From contig CBFIAR010000013.1 of NCBI GenBank assembly GCA_965660625.1, positions 1 through 64,000 of the forward strand: a stretch of DNA of 64,000 nucleotides. The letters run 5' to 3'. The stretch is from Glaciecola sp965660625. GTDB lineage: Bacteria; Pseudomonadota; Gammaproteobacteria; Enterobacterales; Alteromonadaceae. The notes under the pieces are model-generated. The model worked only from the letters and a program-made list of their open reading frames with translations, searched no databases and was not told the DNA's origin. Position numbers and translations under genes: made by a program. Positions 1 through 7,946 of the stretch are shown in pieces. How positions within the stretch are numbered: the stretch's first letter is position 1; each line of letters starts with the position of its first letter.

Positions 1-81
1 GCGTTACCAAAAAAGTTCTTCGATAACCTTGGGTTAGTATCGTTAATCGATTATTATCAGCGCCTCAAGTATCTACCATGA
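1..81 (+). CDS. C-terminal fragment of group II intron reverse transcriptase/maturase
   Basis: Frame 1 is open from the window edge to a TGA at 79-81. It encodes 26 residues that begin with ALPKKFFDNLGLVSL, a sequence I recognise as the usual end of bacterial group II intron-encoded reverse transcriptases. The ribozyme domain V hairpin starts immediately after the stop, as expected for these ORFs, which sit in domain IV. The protein would splice and mobilise the intron. Only the tail is visible, so activity cannot be judged. Confidence 0.65.
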   Translation, partial: ALPKKFFDNLGLVSLIDYYQRLKYLP

Positions 82-155
82 ACCGCCGTGATACGGAACC
101 GTACGTCCGGTGGTGTGAGAGGACGGAGAGTGTAAATTCTCCTCCTACTCGATTT
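1..155 (+). mobile_element. 3' end of a group II intron (domains V and VI), cut by the window edge
   Basis: Directly after the stop of the reverse-transcriptase tail (position 81) lies a compact hairpin at about 83-115. Its lower stem pairs ACCGCCG with CGGTGGT and its upper stem pairs TACG with CGTA around GAAC. This is the shape of group II intron domain V. A second purine-rich/pyrimidine-rich hairpin with an unpaired A near its 3' side follows at about 120-150 and fits domain VI. The intron 3' splice site is probably near 145-155, but I cannot fix the base. Most of the intron (5' ribozyme half and most of the ORF) lies before the window. Identity as a group II intron is fairly sure; the class is not determined. 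Confidence 0.75.
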
Positions 156-443
156 TGCCCAGCGAAGCTGGCAAACCCGCCAGGTTGAAAGAAACCTGAA
201 TCACCCTGACTAAGGGAATGATTGCGCTGCCGAACCGAAGAACGCCTTACAATAGCAGGGATATATGCGGTGCAAATACAAAGAGCATCGCTGCGATGTT
301 GCGAGTTCTTGTATTCTAGCTCAGTAGTGTCGAATGAAATGCACATACACGCAATGCATCCGTTGTATTCAATTTAGTTTATGCAATAATGACAAAAATG
401 TAATAAAGCGCTAAGCTAACGCAAAAAATAAAAGGCAGAACAC
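156..443. other. Spacer between the group II intron and the ketoacyl synthase gene
   Basis: This stretch holds no convincing gene. A 93-codon frame on the minus strand (346 down to 65) runs antisense through the intron end and looks like a shadow ORF. The first part, about 156-270, is GC-richer and contains a short hairpin (CCAGCGAAGCTGG, 161-173). It may still belong to the mobile element or its target. The last 100 bases are AT-rich and should hold the promoter of the 444 gene; an AAAGGCAG ribosome-binding site lies at 431-438. No clear operator is seen. Confidence 0.4.
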
Positions 444-1568
444 ATGACACGACAAGTGGTTATTAGTGGTACTGGATTATGGACACCACAGCACAGTATT
501 TCTAATCAAGAGCTTATTGATAGCTACAATGATTATGCAGATAAATTCAATGCTGAAAATGCAGAGAAAATAGAGTCGGGCGAGATTAGCGCAAAGCCAC
601 ATTCAAGCGCCGAGTTTGTCGAAAAAGCCTCAGGTATCAAAAGCCGTTATATTTATGAAAAAGAGGGCGTGCTTGATATTAATCGAATGCGTCCAATCAT
701 TGCGGAGCGCAGTGATGAGCAAATTTCAAATCAGGCTGAAATTGCCGTAGAAGCTGCGAAAAAAGCCATGAAAGCTGCTAACAAAACAGCAGAAGATATT
801 GATGCTGTGATTGTGTCGTGTGCTTATTTACAGCGCTCGTATCCTGCTATTGCTATTGAGGTTCAGGCTGAACTGGGTATCAATGGCTTTGGTTTTGATA
901 TGCTTGTAGCTTGCTCAGCCGCAACTTTTGGTATGCATCGCGCGTATGAAATGATCAAGGCTGAAACGGCTAAAACCGTATTAGTGATAAATCCCGAATT
1001 GGTATCTCCTCAAATTAATTATACCGACCGGGACAGCCACTTTATTTTCGGTGATGTTGCCACCGCAATTATATTAGAGTCGGAAGAAATGGTAACCAGC
1101 GAAAATGCATTTAACGTGCTTTCGACTAAAGCGTTTACTCAGTTTTCTAGTAATATCCGTTCAAATCATGGTTACTTAAATCGCGCAAATGATACTGACC
1201 CTTATGGTGCTGATAAATTGTTTCACCAAGAAGGACGAAAAGTGTTCAAAGATGTTTGTCCATTAGCTGCTGAGCATATCCGAGCGCATTTGGCTAAACA
1301 TGATTTAGTTCCGGAAAACCTAAGCCGTTGGTGGTTACATCAAGCCAATATCAATATGAATACGCTTATCAGCAAACGTTTGTTGGGACGAGACGCGACT
1401 CGTGAAGAAGCGCCAATTGTACTTGACCGTTATGCAAATACTGCTTCAGCAGGATCTGTTATTGCCTTTAATCTGCACAATGAAGATTTAGTTAAAGGTG
1501 ACTACGGTATTCTATGTTCATTTGGAGCGGGCTATTCCATTGGTAGCTTGTTAGTACAAAAACGATAA
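444..1568 (+). CDS. Beta-ketoacyl-ACP synthase III-like protein (FabH/thiolase fold)
   Basis: This 374-residue protein has the KAS III catalytic triad: Cys157 in VACSAATFG, His299 in LHQANIN and Asn332 in YANTASAGS. KAS III enzymes condense an acyl-CoA with malonyl-ACP, either to start fatty acid synthesis or to build special acyl chains. It is about 55 residues longer than housekeeping FabH (about 317). Part of the extra length is a charged insert near residues 30-65. This points to a specialised paralogue rather than the primary fabH, and the usual plsX/fabD neighbours are absent. Its TAA overlaps the ATG of prsK (TAATG), so the two are probably co-translated. I infer a link to the exosortase/EPS regulatory module, but the substrate is unknown. 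Confidence 0.8.
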   Translation: MTRQVVISGTGLWTPQHSISNQELIDSYNDYADKFNAENAEKIESGEISAKPHSSAEFVEKASGIKSRYIYEKEGVLDINRMRPIIAERSDEQISNQAEIAVEAAKKAMKAANKTAEDIDAVIVSCAYLQRSYPAIAIEVQAELGINGFGFDMLVACSAATFGMHRAYEMIKAETAKTVLVINPELVSPQINYTDRDSHFIFGDVATAIILESEEMVTSENAFNVLSTKAFTQFSSNIRSNHGYLNRANDTDPYGADKLFHQEGRKVFKDVCPLAAEHIRAHLAKHDLVPENLSRWWLHQANINMNTLISKRLLGRDATREEAPIVLDRYANTASAGSVIAFNLHNEDLVKGDYGILCSFGAGYSIGSLLVQKR

Positions 1569-3604
1569 TGTTCGCCGACTTAGGCTATGCGATTGCAGCA
1601 CTCGGATACTTTGCCCTGCTGCTATTGCTGTTTACAGGACGTAAATCAGGGATTGCCAAATACCTTTTGGTAGCGGCAACCCTGACAACTTGTTTGTGGG
1701 CGGTGAGTAATATTAGCCTGTTGGGTTGGCAAACGCATATAAGTCATTTTTTTACTGCTGACGCCCTCCGCCAGTGGATATGGATGTTATTTCTAGCGGC
1801 TTGCTTGCGGTCTGATTTTAGCTCATTTAAAGAAATCATTCTGCGTCCGATTAGTTTGTCCTTACTTGTTTTACCTACCGTAGCCATTATCACTGGGGCA
1901 AGCTCAACCTTGCCTTATTTGTGGCAGTACTCGCTACATACCTTAATTGCCTTGCAAATGCTTATAGTCTTGGAACTGGTGTATCGCCAATCTGGCGAAC
2001 AGAAGTGGGCTTATAAACCCCTAGTATTATTTTTAGGTGCGCTGAGTCTGTTTGATTTTGTGACATACGCAAATGCCACAATGATCAATCAAATAGGGGA
2101 AAATTACGTGTATGCGCGTGGCTTTATTTACATCGCGCTGTTGCCGTTTTTGATCCTTGCTATTCGACGCATCAGCTATTGGGGCGTGACTATTTTTGTC
2201 AGCCGGGATGTTGTATTACACAGCACCCTGTTGTTAGTCGCTGGTGGTTATTTGTTTTTAATGGCATTGGTTGGCTATTTGGTTAAATTCTTAGGTGGAT
2301 CATGGAGTTATCCCTTGCAGTTTGTGCTTATCGGTGTCTCCTTGCTTTTATTAGTCAGTTTATTCTTGTCGCACAATTTTCGCACTAAAATAAAAGTATT
2401 CATCACCAAACATTTTTACGCAAACCAATTTGACTACCGAGTAGAGTGGGTGAAACTCACTCATATTCTGAGTGAGCAGCAAGATACGTTGGCTGAGGCT
2501 TATCAAATGTCGCTGAATGGAATGCTGCAAGCAGTCGAGTATGAAAGTGGTGTACTACTTAAGTTAAACAAAAATGGTTGGCAGCAAGTTTCTGCCATTA
2601 ACGTTGCCGACAGACACGATTATGATTTCGCAAAACTTGACTTGCTACAGTCATTTTTTGATCAAAAAGGGTGGATAATCGATATTGGAGAGCTACGCGT
2701 TAGACCACATCAATACGAGGAACTTGACGATAAAACGTACTTCATGGACTCCTTTGGTTATCAGCTGATAGTGCCGATATTTAGGCACGAGAAATTATGG
2801 GGAATGGCGTTGCTTGATGCAGAAAGTGGCCACGTAAAGTCATTAAATTGGGAATTAAGAGACTATATCAACGCTGTAACAGCGCAAGTTTCTAACTACA
2901 TTTTCCAGTTTGAAGGCGCGCATGCATTAGCTGAAAACGCACAGTTTGCGGCATTTAGTAGAATGTCAGCATTCGTCCTACATGACTTAAAAAATGTGAT
3001 GGCGCAAATTGATCTGATCCTTGCGAACGCTCAACAGCATAAATCAAATCCGGAGTTCATAGACGATACCTTTGAGACACTTGAGCATACTAAAAGTAGA
3101 ATGGACAAGATGCTTAAGCAACTAACGGAAAAGAAAACCAGTGATAGTCAGCGTCAACTTCAGACTGATGTTGGTGCTATTTTGACAAAGGTGGTTGAAC
3201 AACGTTGCCAAAGCTTTAAACCACTGCCGATAATTGAGAGCGAGTCGGCACTATTAGTGCAAATAGATGCCGAAAAATTTGCAAATGTCATGTATCATCT
3301 TATTAGTAATGCGCAACAAGCAACCAGTGATGATGGTAAGGTGAGCATTAAGACATCAATGACGACTTTATATGAGCGCGACTTTATTGTGGTTAAGGTT
3401 ATAGACACTGGCGAGGGAATGTCTGCTGATTTTATTGAAACTCGTTTGTTTAAACCTTTTGATACCACCAAAGGGAATGCTGGGATGGGTATTGGGGCCT
3501 ACGATGCTAGGAACTACATTGAAGAGATTGGCGGCATGATTACCGTTGCCAGTGAAATTGGCCAAGGAACCGTATTTACCTTAAATATACCCGTGATGGA
3601 TTAA
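1568..3604 (+). CDS. prsK: PEP-CTERM/XrtA-system sensor histidine kinase PrsK
   Basis: A 678-residue membrane histidine kinase. The first about 270 residues are a series of hydrophobic segments. A GAF-like sensory region follows (about 300-445). The phosphoacceptor H-box is HDLKN (His472), and the ATPase domain has the N-box Asn581 and a DTGEGMS G-box near the C-terminus. This architecture matches PrsK, the kinase found with exosortase A (XrtA) and PEP-CTERM exopolysaccharide loci. It should phosphorylate the PrsR protein encoded 14 bp downstream. The start overlaps the preceding synthase stop by one base. No exosortase or EPS gene is visible here, so any such locus must lie left of the window or elsewhere. 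The signal it senses is unknown. Confidence 0.88.
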   Translation: MFADLGYAIAALGYFALLLLLFTGRKSGIAKYLLVAATLTTCLWAVSNISLLGWQTHISHFFTADALRQWIWMLFLAACLRSDFSSFKEIILRPISLSLLVLPTVAIITGASSTLPYLWQYSLHTLIALQMLIVLELVYRQSGEQKWAYKPLVLFLGALSLFDFVTYANATMINQIGENYVYARGFIYIALLPFLILAIRRISYWGVTIFVSRDVVLHSTLLLVAGGYLFLMALVGYLVKFLGGSWSYPLQFVLIGVSLLLLVSLFLSHNFRTKIKVFITKHFYANQFDYRVEWVKLTHILSEQQDTLAEAYQMSLNGMLQAVEYESGVLLKLNKNGWQQVSAINVADRHDYDFAKLDLLQSFFDQKGWIIDIGELRVRPHQYEELDDKTYFMDSFGYQLIVPIFRHEKLWGMALLDAESGHVKSLNWELRDYINAVTAQVSNYIFQFEGAHALAENAQFAAFSRMSAFVLHDLKNVMAQIDLILANAQQHKSNPEFIDDTFETLEHTKSRMDKMLKQLTEKKTSDSQRQLQTDVGAILTKVVEQRCQSFKPLPIIESESALLVQIDAEKFANVMYHLISNAQQATSDDGKVSIKTSMTTLYERDFIVVKVIDTGEGMSADFIETRLFKPFDTTKGNAGMGIGAYDARNYIEEIGGMITVASEIGQGTVFTLNIPVMD

Positions 3605-3618
3605 CACAAGGCGTTATA

Positions 3619-4983
3619 ATGGATAAAGTATTAGTAGTCGATGATGACTTAGGCATTCAAAAGCAATTAAAATGGGCATTGTCTGAATTCGATACCGTTT
3701 TTGCGGGTGACCGAAGTTCGGCAATAGCCCAACTTAGACGATTTGAACCAACCGTTGTTACACTTGATTTAGGCTTGCCACCCGATCCTGCCAATGCCTC
3801 TGAAGGCTTGAAAACCTTGCAAGAAATTATGGCATTGGCGCCTCGCACTAAGGTCATTGTGGTCACCGGAAATAATGAAAAAGAAAATGCACTGAAAGCT
3901 ATCGACATGGGGGCGTACGATTTTTATCAGAAGCCGATTGATTCAGATACGATTAACATACTCATAAAACGTGCCTTGAAACTAGCTGAATTAGAGCAAG
4001 AGAATCGTCTGTTAATTTTGTCTAATCCTTCGATGGGGCGAATTATAGGAAACAGTGAGGCGATCCAAGCCATCAGCCGCAAAGCAGAGAAAATTGCGCT
4101 AACGGATATTACGGCGCTGTTATTAGGTGAAAGTGGCACGGGTAAAGAAGTGTTCGCCAGAAGTATTCATGAGCATAGTCATCGCAAAACCAAACCTTTT
4201 GTGGCTATTAACTGTGCCTCGATTCCTGAAAACTTGCTTGAGAGTGAGTTGTTTGGTTACGAAAAAGGAGCTTTTACCGGCGCTAATAAAACAACCTTAG
4301 GGAAGATTGAATCTGCTCAAGGCGGCACGCTATTCCTCGACGAAATTGGAGATATGCCGTTAGGTCTGCAGGCTAAGATGCTTCGATTCTTGCAAGAACG
4401 TGTTATTGAACGCGTTGGTGGTAGAAATGAAATCGCGGTTGATATTCGCGTTGTTTGCGCTACCCACCGTGATCTCCAGAATATGGTAAAAGATGAAACC
4501 TTCCGTGAAGATTTATTTTACAGAGTTGGGGAGATCATTATTTCTATACCACCGCTGCGTGAACGCGATGAAGATGTCGTGTTGCTGGCAAAAACATTTT
4601 TGCACCAATACAAAGAGGAATACGGAACTAAAACAAAAGGTTTTAGTGATGAGGCCGTTAATGCGATGCTTAGCCACTCTTGGCCGGGTAATATCCGAGA
4701 GTTACAAAATAAACTCAAGTCGGCGGTGGTGCTAGCTGAGGGCGCCGTTATCGGCGCTGATGATCTCGGTCTTATGACAAAAGTGAAAGAATCAGAACCG
4801 ATGGTGCTTAATCTTCGTGAAGTGCGAGAGCAAGCTGAAAGCAAAGCTATTCGCAGAGCTTACAACCAGTCAGAGCAAAATGTTTCAAAAACGGCAGAAT
4901 TACTGGGCGTGACAAGACCGACACTGTATTCCTTAATCGATAAATATCACTTAGATGATTTAAAAACGCACACTCAAGGCTAA
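3619..4983 (+). CDS. prsR: PEP-CTERM-system sigma54-dependent response regulator PrsR
   Basis: A 454-residue NtrC-type regulator. The receiver domain has acidic residues at 8-10 and the phosphoacceptor Asp50. The AAA+ domain has Walker A GESGTGK (170-176) and the sigma54-contacting GAFTGA loop (217-222). A Fis-type helix-turn-helix closes the protein (TAELLGVTRPTLYSLIDKY). It should activate sigma54 promoters when phosphorylated by PrsK, in known systems those of PEP-CTERM proteins and exopolysaccharide genes. It lies 14 bp behind prsK in the same operon. All key motifs are intact. The PrsR name rests on the pairing with PrsK and overall likeness; the NtrC-family assignment is firm. Confidence 0.9.
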   Translation: MDKVLVVDDDLGIQKQLKWALSEFDTVFAGDRSSAIAQLRRFEPTVVTLDLGLPPDPANASEGLKTLQEIMALAPRTKVIVVTGNNEKENALKAIDMGAYDFYQKPIDSDTINILIKRALKLAELEQENRLLILSNPSMGRIIGNSEAIQAISRKAEKIALTDITALLLGESGTGKEVFARSIHEHSHRKTKPFVAINCASIPENLLESELFGYEKGAFTGANKTTLGKIESAQGGTLFLDEIGDMPLGLQAKMLRFLQERVIERVGGRNEIAVDIRVVCATHRDLQNMVKDETFREDLFYRVGEIIISIPPLRERDEDVVLLAKTFLHQYKEEYGTKTKGFSDEAVNAMLSHSWPGNIRELQNKLKSAVVLAEGAVIGADDLGLMTKVKESEPMVLNLREVREQAESKAIRRAYNQSEQNVSKTAELLGVTRPTLYSLIDKYHLDDLKTHTQG

Positions 4984-5045
4984 GGTCTATTGTGTGAGTA
5001 TTTGAGCAAAAACCATCGTAATTGCTCACAAATGTCACTTTAGGA

Positions 5046-5726
5046 TTAGGCGTAGTGAACGCGAGAGTCTTGTGATTCAGCGTTCTCATCTCGCACGATA
5101 GCGATGAATAAGCTGCGAAGCTCTTCTGCTGCTTTGCCTTTCGGTTCGCATTCTAGCACGGAACTTCCTGACTCCTCGCTATCATCGTAAATATGACGCT
5201 CATGCAGTACTTGCTCGGCAACAAGGATATCATGCAAGCTTGCACTGCGTTTGGCTTCTTCAATTCTTGACTGCTGGTTTGGTTGAGAGGGGCATTGGGT
5301 AAACACAATCAGCGCGTCTAACTGTTGATTCACCATTTTACAGCTGTGCACCATTTCATCTAAATGACTGAGTGTTTTGAGGTCTCGGCGTTTAGGACGC
5401 ATAGGCAAAAGGGCAACATCCGCAGTAGATAGGGTTGAGCGCAAGGCCAACATGTCTTTGGCACCACAGTCAACAATCACGTATTGGTATTGGCTGTTGT
5501 AACCAAGCAAATGATTTCGTATTTTGCCATTTAGCTGAACACAATCAATAGGTAGAGCGTTAAAATTATTATTTCTGAATTTAATCCAATCAGCCGTTGT
5601 TCCTTGTGTGTCGCAGTCTACCAGCAACACTGTCGCCAGCTTCTCCACAGTTAAATAAGCCGCTAGGTTTTGCGCAATACAACTTTTACCACTACCGCCT
5701 TTTTCACCACCGACTAAAATTATCAT
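5046..5726 (-). CDS. Orphan ParA/MinD-family ATPase
   Basis: A 226-residue protein starting with the deviant Walker A motif of the ParA/MinD superfamily (KGGSGKS, residues 9-15, with the signature Lys9). A switch region LLVDCDTQGTTADW (about 34-47) and a YVIVDCG strand follow. These ATPases form nucleotide-dependent dimers that position DNA or protein cargo. No parB or centromere-like repeat is adjacent, so it is not part of an obvious partition cassette. It converges on prsR (62 bp apart) and diverges from the peroxiredoxin gene. Single small ParA ATPases of this kind can place chemotaxis, pilus or other machinery; the cargo here cannot be inferred. Confidence 0.8.
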   Translation of the reverse strand: MIILVGGEKGGSGKSCIAQNLAAYLTVEKLATVLLVDCDTQGTTADWIKFRNNNFNALPIDCVQLNGKIRNHLLGYNSQYQYVIVDCGAKDMLALRSTLSTADVALLPMRPKRRDLKTLSHLDEMVHSCKMVNQQLDALIVFTQCPSQPNQQSRIEEAKRSASLHDILVAEQVLHERHIYDDSEESGSSVLECEPKGKAAEELRSLFIAIVRDENAESQDSRVHYA

Positions 5727-5844
5727 CGTTTATCCTTCCGAAATAGTATTAAGCTTACTACTTTGCTAACCAACAAAATTATCCTATACCTACTTACATG
5801 TCTGATACCGACTTAATAAAAGTTACACCTTTGCTGGCTTTATT

Positions 5845-5866
5845 GTGAATATCTATTAATATTCAC
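5845..5866. promoter_or_regulatory. Palindrome upstream of the peroxiredoxin gene, candidate operator
   Basis: A perfect inverted repeat, GTGAATAT-N6-ATATTCAC, ends 34 bp before the start codon at 5901. Its length and position suit a dimeric repressor or activator. It does not match the spacing I know for OxyR sites, so the binding protein is unknown. Confidence 0.45.
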
Positions 5867-5900
5867 GAATGCAACTCAATACCCTAAGTAGAGGAATAAT

Positions 5901-6650
5901 ATGGCTCAAGCAACAAGTTTACCGAATCGAGAAGGCAAAGAAGTCCCCGACGTCACTTGGCCTGTGATGAGCGGTGACGAATGGAAGACAATGTCGTCAA
6001 AAGAAATTTTTAGCGGCAGGAGGGTTATCTTATTCTCTCTTCCTGGTGCGTTTACCCCTACATGCTCATCCACCCATTTACCGCGTTATAATCAATTAGC
6101 TAGCACCTTCAAGAAGCTAGGCATTGATGAAATCTGCTGTGTGTCGGTCAATGATACATTTGTTATGAATGCTTGGTTAGCAGACCAAGAAGCTGAAAAC
6201 ATTACGCTTATTCCTGATGGCAACGGCGAATTTACTCATGGTATGGAAATGCTAGTGGATAAAAGCGACATTGGCTTTGGTAAAAGGAGCTGGCGCTATT
6301 CTATGGTAGTTGATGATGGTGTGGTAGAAAAAATGTTTATCGAACCAAATGTACCGGGCGACCCGTTTGAGGTGTCTGACGCTGATACTATGCTAGCCTA
6401 TTTGTCACCAGGGGCGAAAGCACCAGAGGAAGTGTCATTGTTTACTAAGCCAGGTTGTTCGTTTTGTGCTAAGGCTAAAGTTTTGCTTACAGATGCAGGA
6501 TATGACTTTGAAGAGATCGTGCTAGGCACTCATGCGACACTCGCTTCCTTAAAGGCAGTGTCTGGTCGTGATACGGTTCCTCAAGTCTTTATTGGCGGCA
6601 AGCATATTGGCGGCGCTGAAGAACTTGAAGCTTACCTAAAAAGCATCTAG
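5901..6650 (+). CDS. Peroxiredoxin-glutaredoxin fusion (hybrid Prx5, glutathione-dependent peroxidase)
   Basis: A 249-residue fusion. Residues 1 to about 165 form a Prx5-type peroxiredoxin with peroxidatic Cys55 in PGAFTPTC. Residues about 178-249 form a glutaredoxin with the active site CSFC (186-189) and a TVPQVFIGGKHIGG glutathione-binding stretch. Such hybrids, first studied in Haemophilus influenzae, reduce hydrogen peroxide and alkyl hydroperoxides with glutathione, because the Grx domain recycles the Prx domain in the same chain. The length matches known members (about 240). AGAGGAATAATATG supplies the ribosome-binding site. It is probably a single-gene unit, with a palindrome upstream and a terminator at 6685-6714. 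I see no defect. Confidence 0.93.
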   Translation: MAQATSLPNREGKEVPDVTWPVMSGDEWKTMSSKEIFSGRRVILFSLPGAFTPTCSSTHLPRYNQLASTFKKLGIDEICCVSVNDTFVMNAWLADQEAENITLIPDGNGEFTHGMEMLVDKSDIGFGKRSWRYSMVVDDGVVEKMFIEPNVPGDPFEVSDADTMLAYLSPGAKAPEEVSLFTKPGCSFCAKAKVLLTDAGYDFEEIVLGTHATLASLKAVSGRDTVPQVFIGGKHIGGAEELEAYLKSI

Positions 6651-6684
6651 CGCTGCTCGTTGAAAAGCAGAACTCATACATTTT

Positions 6685-6714
6685 AGGCACATGTTGCAAA
6701 ACGGTGCCTTTTTT
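6685..6714 (+). terminator. Rho-independent terminator after the peroxiredoxin fusion
   Basis: AGGCAC (6685-6690) pairs with GTGCCT (6704-6709) across a 13-nt loop, and T residues follow. It lies 35 bp after the stop codon. The stem is short but well placed. Confidence 0.6.
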
Positions 6715-6825
6715 GTTTTTGCAGAATAGAAAATACCGCAGACTGCGCAGCATGATTGTGAGTAAACATTCACTTATAATGAATCTATTTAGCATTAAAA
6801 AATGCATACAAAGGAGATAAAATTG

Positions 6826-7944
6826 ATGGCACTTGGTATCGGGAAAACGGTGAGTGTTAAACGCACTCAAGCCACAATGTTTATTGTACTTGTTTGGTTT
6901 TTTAACAATGTTGTTCAAGCTCAAGGCGTTGATGCTACTAGACTTGCTCTGCCGGTGCAGCTTTTTGACGATTTCTCGACTCTTTATCAAACAGAATTGG
7001 GTAGCGTTAAACCTTGTGAAGGAAGTGTCGGTTTGTATGAGTACAAAGTCTGCTCATCAACGTTGCGAAACGAAGGCAATTCGCCTTTTATTTTGTATTC
7101 CAAAGGGACACCAAACCAAGAGGGTAAACGACAGATAGCCCCGATTGTGGTGCTCTTTCATGGTCTCTCTGATTCGCCGTTTTCCTTGCGTGGAGTGGCT
7201 GATCATCTTAATAGTAAAGGGTTTACCGTGGTCGTCCCCTTAAGTCCAGGGCACGGTAAATTGAATGCAGCCAGCGACATGCGCGATGCCAATTTACAGC
7301 AACGCTGGTATGCGCATGTTGATAGCATCATGAATCTCGTTAGTTCTTATTCAGAAAAAACCTACATTGGTGGGTTTTCAACGGGCGCAACACTCGCGAC
7401 CAGATATATGTTGTTGCATCCAGATGAGATAGACGGTTTGTTGTTGTTTTCCGCTGCGCTAGCACTGTCTGATAGTGCAGAAAATCTAGCTAAAATATGG
7501 GGGATGAAGTGGATTTCTAAAATTGTAGATGGCGATTTTGTTAGCACCGGTCCTCATCCTTATCGATATCCTGAGGTTGCTGGTTACGCAGGTCTAACAC
7601 TCGCTGATGTTATTTTTGAAGTACGTGAGTTAGTAGATAAAACCACAATTTCAAAGCCAATTTTTGTTACCCATTCGCTCGCTGATATTATAGCGCCCTA
7701 CGATGGCGTTGAGTCGTTACTGAACAAAATTCAGGGCAACCATCAGGTTTTTACCATCGATAGTTCTTTTGATACCTGCCATCAGGATTTGGTGCTGAGC
7801 CCAATAATGATGGTTGGCCTTAGGGTGGACAAAACGCGGCTTAACATCAGTGAGCGCTGCGCCGTTCCAAAACCCAACCCGTTGTTTAACAATATGATGG
7901 CAATGTTAGATTATTTTTTTGTTCAGCAGTTAAAAGGTAATTAA
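6826..7944 (+). CDS. Secreted alpha/beta hydrolase
   Basis: I place the start at ATG 6826, not the upstream in-frame ATG at 6802, because AAGGAG (6811-6816) lies between them at correct spacing. This gives 372 residues. The N-terminus is a signal peptide (basic KTVSVKR, hydrophobic FIVLVWFF, probable cleavage after VVQA), so the enzyme should be periplasmic or exported. Motifs of the alpha/beta hydrolase fold are present: oxyanion FHGLSDSP, nucleophile elbow GFSTG (Ser185) and a late His in DTCHQD. The nearest known types are serine aminopeptidase/lysophospholipase-like hydrolases. The substrate cannot be told. The next gene follows 2 bp later, so the two are probably co-transcribed. Confidence 0.8.
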   Translation: MALGIGKTVSVKRTQATMFIVLVWFFNNVVQAQGVDATRLALPVQLFDDFSTLYQTELGSVKPCEGSVGLYEYKVCSSTLRNEGNSPFILYSKGTPNQEGKRQIAPIVVLFHGLSDSPFSLRGVADHLNSKGFTVVVPLSPGHGKLNAASDMRDANLQQRWYAHVDSIMNLVSSYSEKTYIGGFSTGATLATRYMLLHPDEIDGLLLFSAALALSDSAENLAKIWGMKWISKIVDGDFVSTGPHPYRYPEVAGYAGLTLADVIFEVRELVDKTTISKPIFVTHSLADIIAPYDGVESLLNKIQGNHQVFTIDSSFDTCHQDLVLSPIMMVGLRVDKTRLNISERCAVPKPNPLFNNMMAMLDYFFVQQLKGN

Positions 7945-7946
7945 GC

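Noticed and set aside
65..346. 93-codon ORF on the minus strand over the intron end
   Set aside because: It runs antisense through the ribozyme hairpins and has no domain or ribosome-binding site; it is a shadow of a structured RNA.
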